Shown here in pieces: positions 11,569 through 23,420 of a stretch of DNA of 64,000 nucleotides. The stretch is from Silene conica (taxonomy: Eukaryota; Streptophyta; Magnoliopsida; Caryophyllales; Caryophyllaceae). The translations under genes were made by a program, and so were the position numbers. The notes below the pieces were generated by a model that was given only the letters and a program-made list of their open reading frames with translations, was not told where the DNA came from and searched no databases. How positions within the stretch are numbered: position 1 is the first letter of the stretch; each line of letters begins with the position of its first letter. The stretch lies in the NCBI GenBank assembly GCA_029255685.2, contig CM055312.2, positions 78,560,369-78,624,368 on the forward strand, read 5' to 3'.

Positions 11569-11895
11569 GATGTTGTATAACTGGAATACCAGGTTTATGC
11601 ATCCAAATGAAATTATGAAGTGTAAAAGCGGATACGATAATTGACATTTGATATTTCGTTGTCATTTGTGGCATGTTTTTTAACACCTTCCACCTTCTCT
11701 TCAGCTGACCAAACGTCATTTCAACCGTCATCCTCAAGATGAATGTCGATAATTAAAATGTTCAAATATTCCGCTGGGAGGTGCATGCTTATATTCAGGC
11801 ACATGGTTTCTTACGTTTGGATGGCTAATAGGAGACAAATACCCAAATGTATTCGGGTATCCCGAATCCACCAAATAATATTTACCTATAAATGT
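11569..11895 (-). pseudogene. Harbinger transposase fragment, frameshifted
   Basis: Minus-strand translation reads GKYYLVDSGYPNTFGYLSPI, then a segment ending FEHFNYRHSS, then TGA. One base of frame change restores LRMTVEMTFGQLKRRWKVL, MSIIVSAFTLHNFIW and a stop. This is the C-terminal DDE region of PIF/Harbinger nucleases: D in LVDSGYPN is the second catalytic acid and E in VEMTFG the third (family knowledge). The N-terminal half is missing and a -1 frameshift lies at NYRHSS/LRM, so it cannot be active. Position inside TTCAG-flanked ends supports the classification. Confidence 0.82.
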
Positions 11896-12528
11896 TTATA
11901 TATAAAAATAATTAATGTTTAGATAATAAAAAAAATGAAATACATGCCACATTTACCACATTTAGACGTAAAATGTTAAGATAATAAAAAAAAATTATGT
12001 TAATTAGACGTAAAATATTTAAATGTTGCTTTTGTTAATTTTAAAACACAAGAAAAGAAAAAAGCAAAGTCCATTAGAGTTTACTACAAAAAAAATACTT
12101 AAAAATTAATAATTTTTAAATATAATTGTTTTTTAAAAAATCGCAAATTTGTATTAATCAAACTTTTTTTATATATTATTATTATTATTTAGTATACTTT
12201 AATTAAATTTAAGTTATTTCTATTAATTTCAGCTTCATTCAGCTCAGTTCAGTTCAGCTCGATTAAATTCAGTTCAATTCAGTTCAGTTCAGTTCAGCTC
12301 GATTCAGTTCAGCTCAGTTCAGCTTAGCGCGATTCAGTTCAGCTCAGCTCAGTTCAGTTCAGTTCAGCTCAGCCCCATACAGTTCAGCTCAGTTCAGTTC
12401 AGCTCTAAAAATCCAGAAAGAGCAGGGCCTGAGTAATACAATATTCAATGAAACATATCTAGCATAGTGATAACAATCAAGATAGTTAGTCTGTTCAGTG
12501 GTAAAAGGTCACATCAGCTTGGGTCTTT

Positions 12529-12862
12529 GACCATCCCCAAGCAAGGTCAATTGCTAGGTCAATTGCTTGCTTGGGTCAAGTTAATTATAATTAAGTGAAA
12601 ATTAGGATTGACCCAATGGTGTTGGGGGTCAATTTGTGACCCAAGGTGGAGTAAATTGACTCCCCAATTGACCCCTTATGTGGCATACTCTCATTGGTTA
12701 CAAATAAAAAAAGAAAAAAAAAGAAAAGAAAAATTATATTATTGACTCGATTAAATTGACTTTCTGCTTGAGAGGGTAAAAGAAGGTCAATGTCAATAAG
12801 GTGAGATTAAGAGTTAATATGTTATTGACTTGATTAAATCGACATTTTGCTTGGGGATGGTC
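12529..12862. mobile_element. MITE family A copy 1 (GACCATCCCCAAGC ends)
   Basis: Terminal inverted repeats GACCATCCCCAAGC and GCTTGGGGATGGTC enclose 334 bp. Just inside the left end the sequence GGTCAATTGCTAGGTCAATTGC is doubled. Right flank TAA, left flank TTT, so the duplication is not perfect here. About 80-90% alike by eye to the copy at 21135. Confidence 0.8.
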
Positions 12863-14597
12863 TAACTTGCTAACATTTTTGAACAAATTTGTTAAAATTA
12901 CATTGTTCATACATAGAACAAAGAAACTTATTAGGGGTAGGAGAATAATCTCGTAAATACACCTGCGGTCTGTGGATATAATTAATATGAAGGCTTCTCC
13001 AATAATTGTGGTTGGAGATATGATGAGGATGATGGATTGATGGGTGATAATGAGCTGTTTTGGGACCTATCCAAACCTTTAATGTATTTATACATACATA
13101 AACATAAATTCTTATTCGAGATCGAAATATCTGTCTTAAATTTAATACGGGTCAAATAATAATTTATTTACATAGATAAGACAAACAGCTTTATATTTCC
13201 TAAATTTTTTTATTTTTGTCTTATTTATAATAGTGGTAACTACTTGATGCGTCTTAACTTAAGATGGATATATGACCCGTCTTAACTTAAGACGGATATA
13301 TTTAACTTAAAAAAAACTTATTGATACATAAATTATGTTTTATTCCAACAAAATTCGGCCATGCATTTATCGAAGCCTACAATTGTTGAATAACAAATGT
13401 GGCACACATCATGCATCAACACTTCTTGGCCGGTGCCTACACTAGAAATAACTTTAACTGATGTTTACAACAATCATTGCTATGCCCAATTATTTCATAT
13501 TGTAGGCCGTATCCAGATGAATCGTCCATGAAGAAGAAAACCAAGCCTGGTTTTACTAGAAGTAATTTTCAACTACAATCCTACACCTGACAAATAGGTG
13601 AGAGGTCGAATTATGGTCGATTGGTCGTGTTTACTTTAATTTATATTAGTAATTAGTAATTATATCTCAAAAAAACAAATTAGTAATTATTAGATTTGGT
13701 AAAATTGATTGGTTTGAATGACCATTCCGGCACCCGAACTCATGCAGGTTTGATTCAAACCCGATTTGAGGTTACCCAGTGTTAGTCGAATCTGGATGTT
13801 TATTATCAATAAATAATTTGACAATAGTTGACTCGAAAATAACCGAACATGAAATGGCTAACTCAAAAATGACTTGAACTCGAGATGGCCCAAACTCGAA
13901 ATGATAATAATTTGATTATTATTGTTGCACAATGACTATTATCCTTAAGTAATTTATTTATTTACTTTATTAAATAATCTCCTGATCCAAACTAATGATA
14001 GCACTTACCTAAAACGGTCAATTCATACCAAACGTAACATACCTTATTTGACCCACAATATTACTAAATTGTCCTTATATCCATTTTATATTTACACAAA
14101 ATGATTAAAACGTAAACAGATAATTGAAACGGATAGAGTATATGTTACATTATAAAACCTTATACTTTCGGTACCAAAAAAAAAACTTCTACTTTAATAG
14201 TCCGTAATAAAATTGTACATTTAATTTTGAAATATTGAAGTTAATGAAGCATAGGGCAGAGACACTGTTTTTTTAGTTGATAAGTTGTATGGATATACAT
14301 GCGGGAAAGTGGTACACAAAATTGTTCTATTTCAAAATGACAAGTGTTTGAGTGGAGCTTAAATGAAAATATTATCAAAAAGTAGTAAAAGAGTGCATTG
14401 GAAGGGTAATGAGTTAGGAGTGGGTTGGGCCAAATAATAATGATTAATATAATTAGGAAGTAGGGCTGTAGGGCTGCCTGCCTAAACCGTGAAAGCTCAA
14501 CAAAGTTGGGACACATTAATGCCATCTATCAAAACGACTAGTATCATGCAATCATGCTAACGCCAAACGCCTCCTGTTTTATTACTTGTATGTCCTA
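12863..14597. other. Intergenic, no gene seen
   Basis: AT-rich. 13200-13330 holds paired GTCTTAACTTAAGACGG motifs typical of a small MITE. 13730-14060 contains scattered ACCC/CGAACTC motifs resembling worn transposon ends. 14241-14525 has a minus-strand open frame without recognisable protein features, which I do not call. Confidence 0.4.
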
Positions 14598-14633
14598 ACT
14601 CACTCACTCACTCACTCACTCACTCACTCACTC
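14598..14633. repeat. (ACTC)n microsatellite
   Basis: Nine tandem ACTC units in noncoding DNA. Confidence 0.95.
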
Positions 14634-14978
14634 CTACGTACTAATTATGATTACCGTTTACGCCTAAACAAACCCCCGTTGCTTCTTTTCTTCCCAACGG
14701 CTACTATCACCTCTTACCACTACTTGTCTTTACCTCTATTATTTCTACAACTAAAATGTGGCTAAATTGATTTAAACCACATTATTTTAAGTAGGCTGAA
14801 TTGATTTGTACCACATTATTTTAAGCAGGTTGTTTTTACCTGTAACGGTCACAAGCTTATGACGTCTCACAATTTCTACTCACTTACCCTTCCACTTATT
14901 CTTCCACTTACTTTTTGTAAGAGGTCAGAAACTTGTGATGAAATAATACTGTCACAAATGAGAATTTGTGTATTTTAA

Positions 14979-15192
14979 GGATATGTTCTTCCTGATTTAA
15001 TTTCAGCTTATTTCAGTTTTACTCAGCTTTATTTGTTTAATTTTGTTCAGTTTAAGTCAATTTGTTCAACTCATCTCTTCGCTGCAAAATTAAACTTTGA
15101 TTCAATCTATTCACTTCAATTCTATCAGTTCAATTTAGCTTAACTTCTTTTTTAATGCATTTGAGCTAGTTTCAGCCGAAAAAAATAAAACC
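14979..15192. mobile_element. Short Harbinger-type MITE (214 bp), TAA duplication
   Basis: Begins GGATATGTTCTTCCTG, followed by TTTCAGCTTATTTCAG, like the left end of the larger elements at 11118 and 48051. Flanked by TAA at 14976-14978 and 15193-15195. The right end (GAAAAAAATAAAACC) is worn. Internal TTCAG/TTCAA motifs are retained. No coding. Confidence 0.5.
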
Positions 15193-15422
15193 TAAATTAT
15201 TTTAATTTCGAATAAGTCATGGAAAGTTTGATCTTGCAAACATTGACCTTACAAATTCATATTAACGGGTAAATTGACCTTTCTAACATTACACACAACA
15301 TTTATTTTAGTTTCATTCAATTTATCTTATTTCTTTATTTAGTTTGATTCAGATCTTTATATATTATGTTAAAAAAACGCAAAATGTATTAATAATTACA
15401 ATGCCACAACTATGCAAAAGTT

Positions 15423-15728
15423 TGTTGGATATAGATGAACCATCTCAACCAAAACCTTAAGGTGATGATTGAGGCCCAATTATTATTAGTATTCCTAATA
15501 CGTTCCCTCACTCGAATGCCCATTGGGCTTGAAGAGTGGTTAGTTTGCACAGGCCCCCCATACCGTGTGCGGGTTTCCACTTCGTGAGTTTTCGAGGTGT
15601 TTTTGAGGTTGCCAGGATTCGAACCCGTGACCTTCGGTCACACTGGCTCTGATACCATGTCAAGAAACCAACTCAACCAAAAGCTTAAGCCGATGGTTGG
15701 AGTTCCTTGATTCGTTTTATATCTAACA
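15423..15728 (-). mobile_element. TRIM-like miniature LTR retrotransposon
   Basis: On the minus strand a short LTR-like repeat (plus 15659-15728, starting TGTTAGATATA and ending TTCTTGACA) is followed at once by TGGTATCAGAGCCAG, which matches the initiator-methionine tRNA primer-binding site of plant LTR elements. A related repeat at 15423-15505 (TTTTGGTTGAGATGGTT shared) stands as the other LTR, preceded by the purine-rich GAGTGAGGGA. Internal region about 150 bp, no protein. The LTRs are well diverged and I found no target duplication. Confidence 0.55.
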
Positions 15729-16439
15729 TTAGTGTCATTAGTAGGTACGCTACGCGAACGCCCTTCTAAAATCGAAATAGTGATGGAATGAATAATAGAA
15801 GAAGACAAAGAAGAGGAAATGTTGTAATTGATAAATTGAAATGAGAAGGACGTAAGAGAAAGAAGAAAGTGACAAGATAAAGAAGATAGCCGTTATAAAA
15901 GGGTGGGTGGCAAAGTTGTGGGCTGGATGACAGGCTGACCACATTTTGTAACCCCACCTAACCCAAGTACCCAACCCATTTTCATTTAACCCAACTCGCT
16001 CACAACTTCACAGGTTTTAATCCTCTATCATTTTCCCCTCACATGGTCTTGCTGTCTTTCTATCTTTTTCTGACCCCATTTCCCCACTCAATCTTTCCTT
16101 GTTTTTTTAAAAAAAATAAGCTAAAAGTAAATATATGTTGTATTAAGTCCCAATTTTTTAAATAAGTCTCTCTTGTGACGGGTATATCCGTCACAATTTT
16201 ACGACGGGTCAAATACATCCACTTGTTTATATAAGACAAAAATAAGAGTGTATAGAAAATCACAAATGATTTGTCTTTATCTCCTCAAATGAGTTTTATT
16301 TAATTCGTTACGAGCTTGCGACGGATATTAAAAAAATTTTGGACTGAGATTATTTTAACTCAATTTAGTGGTTCTGAATAAATTTAAGAATTTGTCTTTT
16401 TTGGTTGTTAGGAATTGAATCGAACTAAATGAAGATGAA
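15729..16439. other. Intergenic, no gene seen
   Basis: Contains a TTGTGACGGGTATATCCGTCACAA palindrome-like motif around 16171-16196, typical of worn MITE ends. Short open frames at 15750-15974 lack domain signals and overlap in two phases. Confidence 0.4.
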
Positions 16440-16800
16440 ATAAAAGTTATGTCTTGTTCATTTCGATTTCGACTGAAACAATCTAAATTGAACTGAATTT
16501 AATAAAATTGAATTGAATTGAATTAAACTAAACTTAATGGAGTTGAATTGAACGGAAGTGAAGTAATAATTAAGCCTTCTTCTTTGGACTGAAACTGATT
16601 CAACTGATTTAAACTAAATTTAATAGAGTTGAATTGGATCAAATTGAACTTGATAAAGAGTAAGAGTTATACTCTGTTCTTTTTTTATTTAATTTCAGTT
16701 TATTTTAATTTAGTTCGCCTTTTTATTCATAATAAACTATTTACTTCAGTTCAATTCAACTCCCTTCAGTTAAGTTTGATTCAGTTCAAACTTAAATTGA
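16440..16800. repeat. Worn TTCAG/CTGAA-rich element remnants
   Basis: Repeated GAATTGAA, CTGAAACTGATTCAAC and TTCAGTTCAATTCAAC motifs in both orientations, with TCTTGTTCATTTCG (16452), CTTCTTCTTTGG (16577) and CTCTGTTCTTTTTT (16671) resembling the GTTCTTTCTG ends of the Harbinger family. Probably several small overlapping family members; exact borders cannot be fixed by eye. Confidence 0.45.
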
Positions 16801-16880
16801 AATTATGGTATGTAAATTCAATTTTGAATTTCAATTTCTCATTAACGTTGGAAATCTATGAAATAGAAAATGGTCAAGTA

Positions 16881-17090
16881 GGTTCGATTAAAAATCTATC
16901 ACATATGTATCCCAATTTATTCAACTAATTTACAACTACAGACAACACAAATAGGTACGATTAAAAATCTATCACATATGTATCCCAATTTATTCAACTA
17001 ATTTACAACTACAGACAACATAATGTTAAAATTGAAATTATTTAACTAATTTGCAACTACAGACAACATAATGTTAAAATTGAAATGATT
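16881..17090. repeat. Tandem duplication ~500 bp upstream of PIP2
   Basis: Unit one (16881-16953) and unit two (16954 to about 17021) are almost identical: GATTAAAAATCTATCACA and on through CAACTACAGACAACA. A third partial unit repeats TTTRCAACTACAGACAACAT and ATGTTAAAATTGAAAT to 17090. It lies in the distal promoter of the aquaporin gene. Confidence 0.85.
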
Positions 17091-17480
17091 TTTATATGCA
17101 TGATTTGAGAACTAAAAATTTAACCAAATTCGAATGAAAAAATTAAGCTAAATTGAAATCCAAATTTAAATTGTAAGGATATGAAATATCCCTTATATCA
17201 TTATGGAGTTCAATTCTAATACGGAATATTAAATTTCTAGACATGTTATAAATGATATCGCTTTTATTTCTTTTTCATTATTGATTTGAAGCAACGAAAT
17301 TCAATAACTACTTGAGTTTAGAACAAATTTTGAAAATATGAAAAATAACAAAATTAAAAACCAAACTTGTAATTTAATATGGAAATATTAATACACCAAA
17401 AAAAGGGCAAACATTGGCATTATTAAAGCTTATCCACAATAACCCACCTATATTATTCTAGTAACATCTTGACACCCTCT

Positions 17481-17487
17481 TTATAAA
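17481..17487 (+). promoter_or_regulatory. Probable TATA box of PIP2
   Basis: TTATAAA in the context CCTCTTTATAAACCCC lies 107 bp before the PIP2 ATG. Transcription would start near 17510, giving a short CA-rich leader of about 80 nt. Confidence 0.55.
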
Positions 17488-17593
17488 CCCCCCAACACAC
17501 CCATACACACACATACAAGTATACAACACACTTAACACAAAAACACCACTACAAGTCTACAACAAAAATAATTGTTGTTTAATTTAAAAAAAA

Positions 17594-19703
17594 ATGACAA
17601 AAGAAGTGCTTAGTGAAGAAGCACAAGGGCAACACCATGGGAAAGACTATGTGGACCCACCACCAGCACCATTGTTTGACATGGGTGAGCTCAAGTTATG
17701 GTCATTCTACAGAGCTTTGATTGCTGAGTTTGTAGCAACATTATTGTTTCTATACGTAACTGTTGCTACTGTTATTGGACACAAGAAACAAACTGCTCCT
17801 TGTGGTGGTGTTGGTCTTCTTGGTATTGCTTGGTCTTTTGGTGGCATGATCTTTATTCTTGTTTACTGCACCGCTGGTGTCTCTGGTCAGTACTTCTTCT
17901 TTTACCAACTCTTCCCCTTTTGCTTAAAACCGTCTTTAACTTAACTTAATTTGAGCTCAAAATAGTACTATCACTTGTTTGTTCACAAAAACTCCAAATA
18001 CACGGTCTCTCGATAGCGTTATTGGGAGACGGTCTTTCACGAGACCTAATGTCGTTTGTTAGGCTCTTCAAGCTTAAAGATTTGTACTTGCTTTACTTAA
18101 ATTTAAGTAGTTTCTGTCATATAACAGAAGAAGTTTCCTGGTTTATGTATTTCTTTGAGAAATTAAGTTTAAAATAAGGAGTAATTATAACAAGTTTGAG
18201 GATAATATTGTTAATTATATTCTCTAAGCTTACAGATCTAAACTTTCTAGGTTAAAAAAAGAGATGACTTATCTAAACATTTTGGCTTTTCTTGTTAGAT
18301 ACAGTCTGCAACTCTGTTAGCTTAAAGATCCAAACTTTCTAAACCAATTTCTGTTTTTTTCCTTTTGCATATTTTAAAATTCAAAAGGGTATTATGGGCA
18401 TGTGATCATTTTAGAAAATAAGTTCGAAATAAAACAAAATTACAGAATAATACCGTCCTTTACTTGGTTAAGCACTCATTTTGTACAATTTAACCAGTCT
18501 TACACAATAATTAGTACTATGTTTTTCTCACTTATTTATGGTAAGATGAGTTTGTACATCAATTTCTCATACACTAGCTCCTTAATGTGCGCACTTTAAG
18601 TCCCACATGAAAAAACCCGCAATAGTAATTCTTGGGTGAGTCCGTCTCACGCGTAATAAAACTCATTTATTAGTATTAAATGAGCAAATTTATTACTCTA
18701 ACAATGGACCGTCACAAGGTGTAAGAGCGTCTTATTCTAGAATTTGTGAAAACCTAATTACTATAGGTCTTAATAATGACATAATTAATTAACAAAGAAT
18801 GAATGATTGTACAGGAGGGCACATCAACCCAGCAGTAACCTTTGGGCTATTCCTAGCAAGGAAGGTGTCCTTAATAAGGGCAGTATCATACATGATATCC
18901 CAATGTTTAGGTGCAATCTGTGGTGTTGGCTTAGTAAAGGCATTCATGAAACATTCCTACAATACCCTTGGTGGTGGGGCTAACTCAGTTGCACCAGGTT
19001 ACAACAAGGGTACTGCCCTTGGTGCTGAGATTATTGGCACATTTGTCTTGGTTTACACTGTTTTCTCTGCTACTGACCCTAAGAGAAGTGCCCGTGACTC
19101 TCACGTCCCGATATTGGCCCCGCTTCCTATCGGGTTCGCCGTGTTCATGGTTCACTTGGCTACTATTCCCATCACTGGTACTGGTATTAACCCTGCTAGG
19201 AGTTTTGGTGCTGCTGTTATCTACAACAACAAGAAGATCTGGGATGATCAAGTAAGTTTTCCAATTTCTCTTTCTGATTTTGTGACAAGGGTATTTTGGT
19301 CATTTAATGTTCTGTGAGTCTCACAAAATTGGGGTGTATAATCAAGAGATTATGTTTCAGGGTTATTTTGGTCATTTAAGGACCTGTGTTTGTCTTTAGC
19401 TTAAAGTGTGATTCCTTTAGCAATGCTGTTTATTAATTTGCTCAATTACATGATTACTAATCCTTATTTAAGACCGTCTTTTATAATCCCTCCCTCCCGA
19501 GAACAGTCTCAAATTAAGCACGACTGTAATGGAGTAGTGTTTTATTAGTAACAAATTAATCGAATTATGATTGATATGTGCAGTGGATATTCTGGGTCGG
19601 ACCATTCATCGGAGCATTGGTAGCAGCAGCATATCATCAATACATATTGAGAGCAGCTGCAATCAAAGCCCTTGGATCATTCAGAAGCAACCCCACGAAC
19701 TAA
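17594..19703 (+). CDS. PIP2: Plasma-membrane aquaporin, PIP2 subfamily
   Basis: Exons 17594-17885, 18815-19251 and 19584-19703 join in frame (splice sites GGTCAGT, GTACAG, GTAAGT, GTGCAG) to a 282-residue protein, the usual PIP2 length. Six membrane helices are expected. Both pore motifs are present: NPA at 102-104 ([10 protein letters not shown]) and NPA at 223-225, followed by the selectivity-filter Arg226. Ser116 (RKVS, loop B) and Ser275/Ser278 in the tail SFRSNPTN match known PIP2 phosphorylation sites; the tail and short acidic N terminus ([11 protein letters not shown]) mark PIP2 rather than PIP1. It conducts water across the plasma membrane as a tetramer, gated by phosphorylation and pH (family knowledge). 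The middle exon, 437 nt, equals the usual PIP exons 2 plus 3, so one intron seems lost. No neighbouring gene within 10 kb. Confidence 0.97.
18600..18760. other. Possible MITE in PIP2 intron 1
   Basis: Within the 929-bp first intron, GTCCGTCTCACGCGTAATAA and GGACCGTCACAAGGTGTAAG look like worn inverted ends of a CCGTCTCAC-type MITE that recurs across the window. No boundaries or duplication could be fixed. Confidence 0.25.
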
Positions 19704-21131
19704 GCTTAATTCAACATCCATCCATCCGTCCATCAATTATTATTGCATTTTCCATCAACACAATGTGAAAGACAAGAAAATGAAAATGAAGATGAATTTA
19801 TTGGATTTGAATTGTTTTTTCTTCTTTAGTGTGTGTGCAGTACGTATTTAGCTACTTTAGCCAACTGTTATGAATTGTCCTTTTTTGCTTCTTTTTTCTC
19901 GTCTATGTTCGTTGAGTAATGCGAGTAAATTATTGAGCTTAGCTTCATTATTGTGTTGTATTATTACTCCCTATCAATTAGTACTATTATTACTTTATTA
20001 CTGCCAATCATTTTGTCTTTCCATGCTTTATACCTAAGTTATCTTACACCTGACCTTACGTTACAAAGTCAAGACGGATGTTTTACTCTTATAATAAAGT
20101 AAGTGGGCATGCAAGTGAGAGGAAATAGACCATTTTATGGATATTGTCACTTGCATGATGTGGGAGGATAGCTTATGACGGATAGTATTCGTCTTCAACG
20201 AGAATTTGTGCTTTATTAGTGCCCAAAACTCTCCTTTGTTAGAGGGTGAGCATCAATTAATCTCTAAAATAAGTTAGATGCGCCTTCGTAGTGATTCGGG
20301 TATTTGATTTGAACGTCAAGTGAAGTGAACGTCGAAGGATTCGAGTATTTGATTTGAACGTCAAGTGAACCTCAAGGGCAAGCTGTAACCTCTGATAATT
20401 TGATTGATAATACTTGTATTTGAAGACCGACTGAAATCTGAATTGCAGTTAAAGGTAACCTAAACGGCTAGTTTTTGAAGTTGAAGGTAAATGTCCTTAT
20501 AGAAGAGAGTTGTCAAATCACATGAAAGGGTGAGCAGAGCTCAATGAAACAACACGGAAAAGGCCAGTCACAAAACGACACGTGTTAGCAATAAGTAAGG
20601 AAATGGGCAATGTGGTTTGGCTACTTTATGAGTAAAGGCCAGACAATACCAAAGTGAAAGAAAGAGTGAAGCAAAAAGATAGAACGAATGTATAAACATC
20701 ACCTCTATATTTAGGAGATATCACATGCAAACTTTGCCTTCGGGACCATTTTCAATTTTTACTACTATTTCTTTTTTAAATTGGACATATTTTATTTTAT
20801 GTTAAGATGAATTAAATATCATACATAACACAAAAATTGAATAAGAAGAGATTGTTAAAAGTTTTGTCTCATGACTCTCATCGTTGTAACTTGTAAGTAC
20901 ATGATATTTGACATATTTTATTTTTAACACGGATATATTCGTCTTAAATAATATCGTTTGTGCAATTATTCATGCCAAAGATCCATATATCTATACGGCA
21001 GGAGCACTGCAATACTGCATCAGTCATTCAGTCCCATGCATTCCATAGTTGTCATAATGGAGATATGTCCATATGACACCATCACCCAATGTTTTATTTT
21101 ATTTATACGGAATATTTGTTTTTGTTTATGA
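19704..21131. other. PIP2 3' flank and intergenic DNA
   Basis: The first about 250 bp are probably the PIP2 3' UTR (T-rich, AATTGT/GTTGAGTAATG). 20070-20215 contains AAGACGGATG and GACGGATAGTATTCGTC motifs of a worn MITE. 20300-20370 has a short doubling of GTATTTGATTTGAACGTC. No further gene seen. Confidence 0.45.
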
Positions 21132-21134
21132 TAA

Positions 21135-21467
21135 GACCATCCCCAAGCAAGGTCAATTGCTAGGTCAATTGCTTGCTTGGTCAAGTTAATTACAATTAAT
21201 AGCAAATTAGTATTGACCCATGAGTGTTGAGGGTTAATTTGTGACCCAAGGTGGAGGAAATTAACCCACCTATTGACCCTTTATGTGTCACATACTCATT
21301 GGTTACAAATTAGAAAAGGAAAAAAAAGAAAAAATAAACTATGTTATTGACTCGATTAAATCGACATTTTGCTTGGGAGGGTCAAAAAGAGTCAATGTCA
21401 ATAAGGTGAGATTAAGGGTTAATATGTTATTGACTCGATTAAATCGACTTTTTGGTTGGGGATGGTC
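21135..21467. mobile_element. MITE family A copy 2, TAA duplication
   Basis: Ends GACCATCCCCAAGCAAGG and GGTTGGGGATGGTC with TAA on both sides (21132-21134, 21468-21470). 333 bp, near-identical layout to 12529-12862 including the doubled GGTCAATTGCTAGGTCAATT and two internal TTATTGACTCGATTAAATCG blocks. The 3-bp TAA duplication suggests a Tourist/Harbinger MITE. Confidence 0.88.
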
Positions 21468-21901
21468 TAATTAAGGAAAATGACGGGCAAATATAATGTT
21501 GATGAGACTTGACTTTATTAGGTAAGTTGTGTCTCGTGTGATTGGTGTTGATTATTGTTTTCTCGCTGTAATTTAGAGAATTCATTATTCCAACTTTGAT
21601 CTCTTATTGAAATTAAAGTTATTCTGTTTTAGTTCGGTTTAGATTCAATAAGTTTATTTTAGAAAAGTTTATATCATATACGTATAAGTGTATAAGTATC
21701 ACAAATTCTCTTTAGTGTGAAACTTTCGTGTGATTGGTTTTTCACTAACTTTTACGGAGTATTATTTATTTACCACTATTATTCAGACTCACTCCATACT
21801 GAACCTAAACTTTATACATTATCCGTCAGACTCGCCATAAACCATACCTTTTCACCTCATTTGAAAAAAATGTGGGATTTGTAAAAATACAAAAAATAAT
21901 A

Positions 21902-22196
21902 CTCCCTCTTATTCATAATAACCTTCCATATTTCTTTTTTCGTCAATTCACAATATCTTCCCTATTTTCTTTTTAGGTAAAGTTTTATATATATTTTAAT
22001 CACCTCACCCCACCACAATACCCAACAATACTCATACTTTATACTTATTTTAATCACCTTACTCACAACAATACCCCACAATACTCACCCTCTCTCCAAT
22101 CACTCACCTCATAACAATATTTTATGCTTATTTTAATCAAACTCTTAAATTGTGTGCCAATGTCGAATAAGGAAGGTTATCTCGAATAAGAGATAG
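21902..22196. mobile_element. Stowaway-like MITE, TA duplication
   Basis: Left end CTCCCTCTTATTCATAATAA, right end inverted CTATCTCTTATTCGAG, flanked by TA. Internal ACCACAATACCCAACAATACTCA repeats in diverged form. Tc1/mariner-type MITE by ends and TA target. Confidence 0.6.
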
Positions 22197-23420
22197 TATA
22201 ACATATGTGATTCACTAGAACAATTTTCTTTTGTAAGTTGGGACAAGACTTAAGTAGAGTCTTAAATTTCCAACACTCAATTTAAGACTTTGTCAAGACT
22301 ATGGTAGATTGTTGGGAGTCTTCTCGAAGACTTACCAATAAACTTAGCCTAAGTTTAGTTCATAAGTTCGGCAAAATTAAGTTCAAAAGAACAAAACCTT
22401 AATGAATCGGTTTGTAAAATGATAATTATACGGAGTTTTCACTAGTCAGTAATGACCTAATCACTAGGGGCAAGACCTGGCAATACGTCAGGTTCTGGTC
22501 CGCCAATTTCGATTGGGCTATTGCGGGTTTCTCAAATTTTGGGTTAACTAGGGTCGGGTTGTTTTGGGTTACGGATCTATTTCGGGTTTATTGGTTGGAT
22601 CTATTTTGGGTCAAGCGGGTGAGATTATTTCGGGCCAGGTTATTTTTGGGTCAATGATTAAGGGCAAAAAATATTTCGAGTCTTTTGTGTCAATTAAAGT
22701 TATGTTTTGTGGGCTGGATAAATTTGAATCGAGTCATTTCGGATCGGTTTAGTTACATGCCAGTGATAACTCAGGCCATTTTCGAGTCGGATCGGGTCAA
22801 TTTAGGCTCCGGGTGTGACAATTCAAGTAGATTTCGGGTCTCAGATTAGTCTTTCGGGTTGTGTAGATTTAGTTAGGTGTATTAGGGGCTCATGATTCAT
22901 GAACACACAGTAGACGAGTAAATTACTTAATAGTTTAATTGATATTCATTATACGAGGAAAGAAGTTTTGTTGAAGCAAAGAGAGTCCATGGCAGTTGGG
23001 TACATTATTAGAAGACAAAGTAGGCAATAACATAACATTCATACCCTTTTACTTAGAGTAGAAACACATGGAATGTGTATTGCGATACGAAACACATATT
23101 ACAAACTCAAAAGGGAAAGTTCCAAATGAATCCGTAACAATTACTTGATTACGTAAATAAAGTTATAAACATACCACATGCTATTTTATTCAATTCTTTA
23201 CTATTATTGGTAAATAATGCAATATGCAACAAAATTCATTTTACTTATTTCCTTTCTCCCATATTCATTACGTGAAGGCTAATCTTTTAAATAATTTCGC
23301 CATTTAGTTTTTCCAAAGGAACTTCTTACCATGGAAGATGGCTTTTTTAATTACTTGCTCATAATTTTTTTTTACGATAATAAGACAACTAGTGACGAAT
23401 CGTATGAAATGGGGTGATTA
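22197..23420. other. Intergenic, GGGTT/GGGTC-rich remnant
   Basis: 22480-22870 is dense in CGGGTT, GGGTCA and TTTCGGG motifs, the look of a decayed hAT or similar non-autonomous element with GGGTC subterminal repeats. The rest is AT-rich. No gene. Confidence 0.4.

Larger units (their letters stand above)
11118..12429. mobile_element. PIF/Harbinger-type element with TTCAG subterminal repeats
   Basis: The ends are GGTCGTGTTCTTTCTGG and, inverted, GGCCCTGCTCTTTCTGG, flanked by TGA on both sides (11115-11117, 12430-12432), a variant of the 3-bp TWA target of this superfamily. Next to both ends are dense TTCAGTTCAGCTCAG arrays (11140-11275 and 12230-12410). A (TTA)n run follows the left array. 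The core carries a broken transposase on the minus strand (about 11565-11895). Length 1312 bp, so non-autonomous now. Confidence 0.78.

Noticed and set aside
15600-15660. tRNA-like motif (GGTTCGAATCC plus TGGTATCAGAGCC on the minus strand)
   Set aside because: No cloverleaf can be built; the arrangement fits the primer-binding site of a TRIM element better.
18968-19255. Frames on either strand overlapping the PIP2 middle exon
   Set aside because: Phase-shifted shadows of the aquaporin coding sequence.
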